Made by a program: the position numbers and the translations under genes | Part shown: positions 57,569 through 64,000 of the stretch, in pieces | Layout of the letters: every line of letters starts with the position of its first letter | Position numbering within the stretch: position 1 is the stretch's first letter | Notes under the pieces: model-generated | Seen by the model: only the letters and a program-made list of their open reading frames with translations | Database searches by the model: none | Told to the model about the DNA's origin: nothing | NCBI GenBank assembly: GCA_963920525.1 | Contig: OY986439.1 | Location: 2,177,001 to 2,241,000, forward strand | Direction of reading: 5' to 3' | DNA: 64,000 nt | Source of the DNA: Dichetophora obliterata | Lineage: Eukaryota; Arthropoda; Insecta; Diptera; Sciomyzidae

Positions 57569-57872
57569 TAAAAAACTTTGCCAGCAGTGAAAAAAAAAAT
57601 GAAAACAAAATTTTTTTTGTAGGCAACAACTGACACAAAATGCCAACATGTTGGCATTTAAATTTTTCTTGTCATACAACGATATTTTGATTGACTAGCA
57701 AAATTCTATCTGTTTTCACTTGTTTGTGATTTTATATGACAATCAGTGGTCATATATGACAACAAATGTAAATGACAATACGTTTCCATTAGATTGACAA
57801 CATTTGTCATTGAAAACTGACCTAGTGAAAACCAGGCTTAATGAAGCAAATTAAGCTATGGAAATTTAACAA

Positions 57873-57945
57873 CTGCGATGGTCGAACGGATAAGCCCATG
57901 CACTTACACTCACGCGGCCGAGGTTCAAATCTCCGGATAATGGTA
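57873..57945 (+). repeat. tRNA-like sequence
   Basis: GCGATGGTCGAACGGATAAG supplies an A box and CCGAGGTTCAAATCTCCGG a B box with well-paired T arm. The acceptor ends do not pair convincingly. It lies just outside the 56436-57838 element and 35 bp before the CACGTAGAAAT end at 57981. Confidence 0.52.
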
Positions 57946-57980
57946 ATTTTTCATTTCTATTTAATTTAATATTAATAATA

Positions 57981-58416
57981 CACGTAGAAATCTATTAGCT
58001 AAATTTGTATATGTAACTAACAACAATACTTGCGTTTCTTTTCAAAATTATGCTGTATTTCAGCTGAAAAATTGATCCTGAATACCAAGCATATTGCGGC
58101 TTGATTTAAGTAATTTTTAATGGAATATTAATTTTGACATTGCAGGAAATATAAGCTTCAAATTAAGAAAATTTTTACTGGATTATTTATTTTAATATCG
58201 CAGAAAATATTGTCTTAATTTGAGGTTATATTTTCTGGAGTAGGAATTTAAGTAACTTAGCAAATATCCGTTTGATTTAAGTAGATTTTGACTGAAATAT
58301 TTATTTTGGTACTTCAGAAAATAGTTTACTTGATTTAAGCTTATATTCGCTGAGCGCTATCTGTGGCCGCGTTTTTCTTAATCCCTATTGAATATGAGTA
58401 TATTTTTCTATCCGTG
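57981..58416. mobile_element. CAC..GAAA MITE, same family as 14713-15049
   Basis: Left end CACGTAGAAAT (TA before it) and right-end complement CACGGATAGAAAA. Its left ~90 bp align with the element at 14713. The interior repeats TTGATTTAAGYA and GAAAATAT words about four times (period near 75-80 bp). Confidence 0.6.
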
Positions 58417-59813
58417 TAAGTATACTTTCATTGTAAAAATTTTAAGTTTAAACACTGTTATTTAAACGAAAAATTTAAAGCAAAAGCTTTAATACTAAAA
58501 ACAAATATTTTAAAACATAATGTAAAAATCTTGTTTTAAGTTTTCGAATTCAGATTTGTAATCAGCGACTCCTGGAACCCCCCGAATCACAAATTTTTTG
58601 ATTTTATTTGATAAAGTTTGCGTTTTATTGCGCCTTGGAATATTTTAAATATCAAAATAATTAATTAGTTTTTATTTCACCTTATGTTCAATATTTGTAA
58701 GACTAATTCAAAAATAATTTAAAGCTTTCAAATGTAAGTTTTCTGGCAATAGTTTTCAATGATTCTCCTGCACATAACAGCTTAATTCAATCTCTGATAG
58801 CGACGTATTTTTTTTATCGGAAGGAAATAATAAGAGAAAATTATACAAAAAACAGAAATCAGTTTATAGTTGAAAATTAAACACGCTTGTTTTAAATTTT
58901 GTTTTGTAGAAACGCAAATGAGTAAGATTTCAATTTTGAATTTTTTTGTTTAATTTTATAGTATTTTTTTTCCCAGTGTCCTTTGTTGGCTTGATAAATA
59001 GATTTTTTATACTGAAAAAATAGTTAATGTTATTATAATCGATTGAGTTAAGTGGACAAAATTTGAATTTTATAATAATAAAATGGATTATCAATTTCAA
59101 AAACCTTTAATAATGACAACAGAAAGATATGCTTGGTATTTCAGTGGCATCATTTGCCTTTTTGAATCATGTACAAAATAAAGTTAAGGAGATAAAATTC
59201 GGGAAAGCTTAAAAATAGAGTGCAATTTTTTAAGTGAAAGCTAACTTTTGTGTGGAAGCTAAGTGATCTTGAGAAATATATTTATCTTGTTTTCAAGTGT
59301 ACCAATTTTACTATAATGCACCTTCGACATATGAGGGACTTTGACATTTTTTGCTGAATTTCTGCATTTATTATTAGCGATGTCTGCAAATTGAGCTTTT
59401 TTTCAATGAATTCGGCAGTAGTTTTAGTTATTTATTTATTTGCATTAATTTAAACAGCGCTAATAACGAATAGCATGGATAACATCAACATTGGCGAGTT
59501 CCATATTTTATTTAAAGGTATGTATATTATTTATACAATTTAATAAAATCTTTCAATCAGAACAACAAAAGATTTGAGTATTATTAAATAGAAAATTCAA
59601 CAAATTATTTTTGCATGTTGAAATAAAAGGCTTACATATATCAAATGAAAACATTCATTTATCAAATAAACAAAATAAATTTTTGCCAGTATTAGTTATT
59701 GTAACTTATCACCTTAAATTTAATTGACAAAAGCTTTGGTTGACTGTATATTGACAAAAATGTATCATTTAAACCTAGGAATTGGTCAATATGAACGTAT
59801 ATTTCTTTGAGTG

Positions 59814-59939
59814 TAGGGTTCAATATCAAAGAGAAAGTTCTGACTCTATACCAACTATGCTCCACCTGCGGCCCACAGTGTAACGAGTGCCGTCAAAATT
59901 AACTTAAGAAAAAAAGTCCTTAGTTAGTAAATCTATATA
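59814..59939. other. Short spacer
   Basis: Less AT-rich sequence (CTCCACCTGCGGCCCACAGT) with no recognised feature. Confidence 0.4.
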
Positions 59940-60753
59940 TGGGCATTTCCAGAAAACAGTCTACCGTGATCAAAAAATTGAAATTTATTAAAAACTTATT
60001 ATTTTATTATATGATTTCGGAGACTCATTGTAATTTTATTATTTTCAGCAGTTTCTACATAAATTCATTAACCATGATGATCAAATCGTCTGCACTGTTT
60101 CACAAATGTAGTTTTTCTTTTTCGTAAATGTTTCGTAAATGTTTCGTAATCTTTTTTGTTTTAGTAAAAATGGAAGGCATTGGCTAGAGATAATGAAAAA
60201 ACGGTTGAAGCAAGGAAAGAACATTATATTAAATTTTTTTTTTAATAACTTAATTACATAATAACTTTACTACCTACTTACTTTAATACCCAATTAAACT
60301 GCAATAGAAATTTTAGTAACGTAACGCCAGACAAGTGCCTATCAATCTTGTACAATTTTGCTCGATCACGGATGCTGTAATTCGGCCCCAGATCATAAAT
60401 CCCAATAAAAAAAACCAGAAAAGATTTTTAAATTTAATCAATTGCAAAATAAAGTTATGTTATTTTAAAACCTATTAAAAAAGTTTTATACAAAGAGTCT
60501 TTCCCAATTCAGAGAGTTTTGCAAGTTTTGTAATCCAAGTCAGAAATCACTTTCGTTTTTGGTAACGTAGCGCCAGCACATATTTTTGCTTATATCTTTA
60601 GATCCTTAAGGTAAATTGTTGTCATTGTTTTAACTTCATATAGTGCTACTTAATTACTACGCAAATATAAAAAAAAAACTTTTTAAAAATGAGACTTTTT
60701 CATTTTAGTTTTTTAATATTTATTCGTCCGTAACGCCAGTTTGGTAATGCCCA
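59940..60753. mobile_element. TA-flanked MITE, 814 bp, TGGGCATTWCCA ends
   Basis: TGGGCATTTCCA at the left and the complement TGGGCATTACCA at the right lie beside TA (59938-59939 and 60754-60755). GTAACGTARCGCCAG recurs at 60318 and 60563. A tandem TTTCGTAAATG runs three times at 60119-60151. The right ~120 bp are shared with 30437-30560. No transposase was recognised. Confidence 0.72.
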
Positions 60754-60755
60754 TA

Positions 60756-61280
60756 TGCAGAATCAAAGCTTAGAGTATTAATATTTTGAGTGTAAAAGGA
60801 CTTTGCCATATCTTGTCAGTTACAGGAATACCAATCTTCCAAAGTTTAATTGAAAATATGATAAATTTTTTATTTTTACAGTTTGACACTGTATATTTTT
60901 TAATAAGACGTAAATTTTAGACGCAAATAAAAGTTTGATCACTCGATGAACGATTACAGTAATCCTAATTTAACAATTTTTGAAATTAGGATTAAAATAA
61001 TCGTAATCCTTACCGTAATCAATTACATCTGTAATTCTTATCGCCCAGCTCTGATTATAACGTCTTTACGCCCACTTTTGTGGAGTATGTTTTGGTGAAA
61101 ATAAGCAATTTTATATGTAAACATAAACTAAATTTTCACAAGCTTTCAAATAAAAAAAAATAATTTTTTTTTAATTAACTTTCAAATGAAACACTTTCTT
61201 AACTAGCCCTAATATTTTACTGATTTTAAAGATGTTATATTTTGCAGATATAAAATAATTTTTTGGGGTACTTTACTGAT
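60756..61280. other. AT-rich spacer
   Basis: Nothing recognised beyond short A/T runs and a TAATCNTAATC word cluster at 60960-61030. Confidence 0.5.
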
Positions 61281-61760
61281 AGATTACTGATTTCAGTTAC
61301 ATGGAAGTTGGGCGTGCTAGTCGCCCGATTTGATTCATTTTCACACTAGCTATTTATAATTACAAAAGAAAAATGTGTAGCAAATTTTAAGGATCTAGGA
61401 TCATTATTTGAGTACATATTTATACCAGTTTACTGATTTCGGTTACATGGGAGGTGGGCGTGTTAGTCTGCCGATTTGGTTAATTTCCAAATAAACTTTT
61501 TACAGCTGCAAAAGAATTGTGTGCACCAAATTTTACTAATGTAGGATAATTTTTGAGGGAGCTATTCTAGATTGTTATTTTCGGGGTTAAATGGAAGGTG
61601 GGCGTGGCATTCATTCGATTCAAACGAAATTTTGTGAGAATAATTGCTCTAATATAAAACTCATTTTCACAAAATTTTATGATTCTTGAGCAACTCCTTC
61701 TATTTTTGGCCACTTGCTATATGGACTCGTGCTGTGCGGGTGCGGCCCCAATCTTTTATT
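61281..61760. repeat. Dispersed repeat of R style, ~146-bp units
   Basis: Three units carry ACATGGAAGTTGGGCGTG, ACATGGGAGGTGGGCGTG and AAATGGAAGGTGGGCGTGGC at about 61301, 61446 and 61590. The architecture equals that of repeat R (units near 150 bp with a GGCGTG core), although the rest differs. The right edge GAGCAACTCCTTCTATTTTT matches 37335-37355. Confidence 0.6.
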
Positions 61761-62300
61761 TGCAGCCCTAAGCGCATTGTCAGGAACATACGTTAAAAAA
61801 TCTGGCCTTCTAATTTTTGTATATCTTGAGACTCGTTTCGACTTTGACGCACAGATAGTGACACTCAAAGAGGATTGCTATTAGGGTTTTTGGTTATCTT
61901 TTTTAGGCCAGGACCCCAAAACTTAGCAGATACATATTCTTTTAATTCTTTGTGGTGTTATAACATATTTCTTTATAAATTTGTTTCCACAAAATTCAAC
62001 TAGTTTAAAAAAGGTTGAAATTACTTTAATTTTATTATTGCAAATACTATTATTTGTGCATTTATTTAAATAAAAAATTTGATAACACTTTATAAAAACT
62101 TGAGTATGAAACAACTTAAAGTAGTCAAAAGTAAACATTTTTAGCAAAAGAACATATAAAGCGTGAATCAAAAGAACTGTCGTACCTACAGTAACTAATA
62201 CCAATTACACAAAAAGAAGCAACACTAAACGACTTTAGAGCATTAATTTTTAACCTATTTCATGAACCGTTTCAAAAGTTTTGTCAATAGTAATAATAAT
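61761..62300. other. AT-rich spacer
   Basis: No domain. The (TAATAA)n run at 62290-62308 yields a spurious tyrosine run on the minus strand. Confidence 0.5.
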
Positions 62301-62320
62301 AATAATACGAAAGCAAAGAA

Positions 62321-62935
62321 GTGCAGAGATCCTTTGCCGGCACGCAGGTTGCAGTATCATCTTTTTCCGACGAAAAACTCTTCTTGTTGCAAGCAAGCCA
62401 CAACTCACAATATGATAGAGTGCGCGCAGCTAGCATGCCAGATATTCCTAAAGAAAAAAAAAACTTTGAAAGATTTGCAAATGTTTCGTCAGTCATGGTT
62501 TGAAGCGCTTTCTCCGAAAAAGTCATTAAAATAATACGGAATATTACTTAGAACATGTTTTGAAGAACCATCGTATGCCGCATGCCAAGCAAATTTACGG
62601 AGAGGGTCACTTTTGTTTTCAGCAACAAGGCAATAATCGTTTAAAGCTGGTGCAGAGCAAATTTTCCATGTTTTATTTCTGTGGACGAATGACCTCCGTC
62701 ATCCCCTGACCTTAGCTCCCTGGACTTTTCTGTTTGGGGTATGATGCTGAGCAAATTAACGAACATAAAAACATGACTATAGATAAATTTAAGTGACGAA
62801 GCAACACGATTCCTAAGAACCAGGTGCGTGCCGCGTGCTTGACTTTCTCAAATCGTTTCAAATTGTTAAAAAAATTTAAGGTAAAAGATTCGAATCGAAT
62901 GATAATGAATTGCAAAGAATGCTTAAAATAAAAAA
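62321..62935 (+). pseudogene. IS630/maT-like (Tc1/mariner superfamily) transposase fossil
   Basis: At 62340-62503 the frame reads SFSDEKLFLLQASHNSQYDR, then MPDIPKEKKNFERFANVSSV followed by MV; the first catalytic Asp is in SDEK. After a shift, 62540 reads YYLEHVLKNHRMPHAKQIYG and EGHFCFQQ, where the expected Asp after QQ is missing (QGNN follows). At 62690 another frame gives PPSSPDLSSLDFSVWGMMLS with the third Asp, then HKNMTIDKFK, and VRAACLTFSNRFKLL near 62830. The order is complete from the catalytic core to the C-terminus, but the N-terminal DNA-binding domain is absent and frames shift repeatedly. No TIRs were found. Confidence 0.83.
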
Positions 62936-63626
62936 TAAATCAACAAATAAATAAAATTTACACATTGCTTTTGATTTCTTGCATGAAACAAGTGCGACAG
63001 TTACTTTGATTAATGCTGTATATAAATCACTTATTTCACACCTTTTCGAACGGTTTATAAAAATAAAGCCTACTAGCGTTATTCTTTTTTATTCATATTT
63101 GAAATGAGCTGTGAATAGGAAGTGAATTCAGATAAGATGTGAAGTTCTGATTAACTAAAACATTCATCTTCTAACAGCAACTGCTGCGAATGGCAACCAA
63201 AGCCAAGGCAGGTTGCCACAAAGTTAACACATGCAACAGGAACAGGAGCTGCTTCAGCCTGCTCTTTATTTCAACTATTATAAATTTTATATCTTTTCTG
63301 ACACTCTTAACAACCATTCTAAGATTGATGCTCACTTCAAACACACCTATCAAATAATTGCAAATAGAAAAGAATTTAACTTCTTTAATAAACATTAAAA
63401 CTAAGACGTTAAATACATTTTCCTCCTTGGTTATATATTTAGGCGTGGCATTGTGTACCACAGTTCAGGTCTGTAGCCAGGTTTTTCCATTTGGGGGGAA
63501 ATTTATGGTCTTCGAAAGTCTTACCAATATGCTATTTACAGCTTTGAATACAAAATTTTTTACGTTTAAAAGTTTTCTTTCATTTTTTTTAACAGAATAT
63601 AAATGCCACAGTGAAAAAAATATAAT
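62936..63626. other. Non-coding spacer
   Basis: AT-rich, with a GC-richer 80-bp patch at 63170-63260. A 96-codon minus frame at 63171-63461 is Val/Ile/Leu-rich with no family resemblance. No repeat pair seen. Confidence 0.5.
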
Positions 63627-63940
63627 GGCCATTTCAGCCCTTGGACTTTGACCGAGCTTCTATTAATCAATCGCGTGTTTTTAAATTTTTGAACACAGAT
63701 GATCGAAAACTGGGCCTACGAGTTGAATGCTAACTCTGGACGGCTTATGCTCTCAAAAAGCTTTACCTGGCAGTTTTTACACTCTGAGTTTTGTCATTGT
63801 CTACAGAGAAGCACCTTCTCCGAACAGAAAAATTAATTGAATCGAAAAAACTTTATGTCCGAGCTGGGAATTGAATCTGGGCTACCACGGTTCTAGAGCT
63901 TACAAGCCAAGCACTCTACCCAGTAGGCTACGGCCACAAC
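63627..63940 (-). mobile_element. tRNA-derived SINE, second copy, ~314 bp
   Basis: It aligns end to end with the SINE at 21193-22390 (LTR removed), at roughly 80% by eye. The head on the minus strand (63938 down to 63857) reads GTGGCCGTAGCCTACTGGGT then AGAG, an A box, and CAGATTCAATTCCCAGC, a B box; the loop between is CTTGTAA. The body ends GGCTGAAATGGCC at 63627. A long target duplication like that of copy 1 is not visible. Confidence 0.82.
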
Positions 63941-64000
63941 AGATAATTTTATTTATAATTACACTCATGGACAGATAAATAAGAACATATTTTTTAAAAA

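Larger units (their letters stand above)
56436..57838. mobile_element. TA-flanked TIR element in the nest, ~1.4 kb
   Basis: AAGCCTGGTTTTCACTAAGT at the left and the complement AGCCTGGTTTTCACTAGGTC at the right extend to TTTCAATGACAA, about 38 bp. TA lies at 56434-56435 and 57839-57840. Subterminal words ATGACA, TGACGTCA and TTGACA recur. Another element occupies its centre. Confidence 0.8.
55978..58416. mobile_element. CAC..GAAA-type layer of the nest
   Basis: TACACGGATAGAAA at 55976 is inverted at 58405-58418, with TA on both sides. A shared inner word ATTAAGAAAAA follows at different distances. It may instead be two elements side by side, since 57981 (CACGTAGAAAT) can also pair with the right end at 58416. 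It contains tRNA-like sequences at 56213 and 57873 and the 56436-57838 element between them. An end-like ACACTGAGGGAAA at 55818, with a weak partner near 58979, may mark one more layer. Confidence 0.55.
55524..59813. mobile_element. Outermost layer of a TIR-element nest, ~4.3 kb
   Basis: TACACTCAAAGAAAT at 55522 is inverted at 59801-59815, including the flanking TA on both sides. The first bases beyond the 15-16-bp match are AT-rich on both sides and only loosely similar. All elements listed from 55.8 to 58.98 kb lie inside. The 3' inner part includes ATGGATAACATCAACATTGG... ending AAAG/GTATGT at 59518, a possible tiny first exon (14 codons), which I do not trust alone. Confidence 0.6.

Noticed and set aside
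59475..59523. First exon starting ATGGATAACATCAAC with donor GTATGT
   Set aside because: Only 14 codons, no acceptor or downstream exon; left as a remark within the nest.
62284..62526. 80-codon minus-strand frame with poly-Tyr
   Set aside because: Shadow of the maT-like transposase fossil plus a (TAA)n run.

Overview
The window is AT-rich nuclear DNA from a higher fly (Diptera). I find no complete, intact protein-coding gene on either strand. Long stretches with scattered CAG/CAA/ACA runs, tiny open frames and GC-richer islands look like the introns, 5' UTRs or intergenic DNA of a large developmental locus, but I could name no gene. The transposon set points to a brachyceran: a rosa-like D,D41D mariner (a lineage known from tephritid fruit flies), a second related mariner, a mauritiana-type mariner, a long-TIR Tc1 element, an IS630/maT-like transposase, hAT elements, and Jockey/CR1/I-like LINE fragments. 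A tephritid is my best guess; it is an inference, not a proof.

Layout. 1-2.8 kb: unique AT-rich DNA. 2.8-4.75 kb: a dispersed repeat split by a 1,297-bp rosa-like mariner. 4.9-7.1 kb: a minus-strand LINE reverse-transcriptase fossil with a MITE inserted in its RT domain. 7.16-8.19 kb: a hAT-like TIR element. 11.0-15.05 kb: a run of TA-flanked TIR elements, one of 1.8 kb with long arms holding a hAT MITE. 15.5-16.25 kb: a transcribed-looking island with a TATA motif and a GTAAGT donor. 18.4-18.9 kb: tRNA-like sequence and an endonuclease fossil. 19.9-27.8 kb: TIR elements, some carrying tRNA-like sequences, one containing a SINE that itself contains a solo LTR. 30.6-32.9 kb: a hAT element with transposase C-terminus and perfect 8-bp target duplications. 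33-38 kb: tRNA-like repeats and a second mariner split by another TIR element. 39.5-43.9 kb: LINE and hAT fragments and a 72-nt tRNA-like sequence. 44-47 kb: GC-richer, microsatellite-bearing DNA. 47.1-50.1 kb: dispersed repeat and a LINE fragment split by a Tc1 element. 50.3-51.5 kb: mauritiana-type mariner with an inverted duplication and a MITE. 55.5-59.8 kb: a nest of TIR elements several layers deep. 59.9-63.9 kb: another TA-flanked MITE, a dispersed repeat, a maT-like transposase fossil and a second SINE copy.

No gene system operates here. What the sequence records is an order of insertion: several elements can be dated relative to each other because each splits a recognisable older one, and four insertions keep perfect target-site duplications. 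The most unusual pattern is a loose clan of TIR elements whose ends read roughly CAC..GAAA beside TA, several of which contain or adjoin tRNA-like Pol III box sequences.
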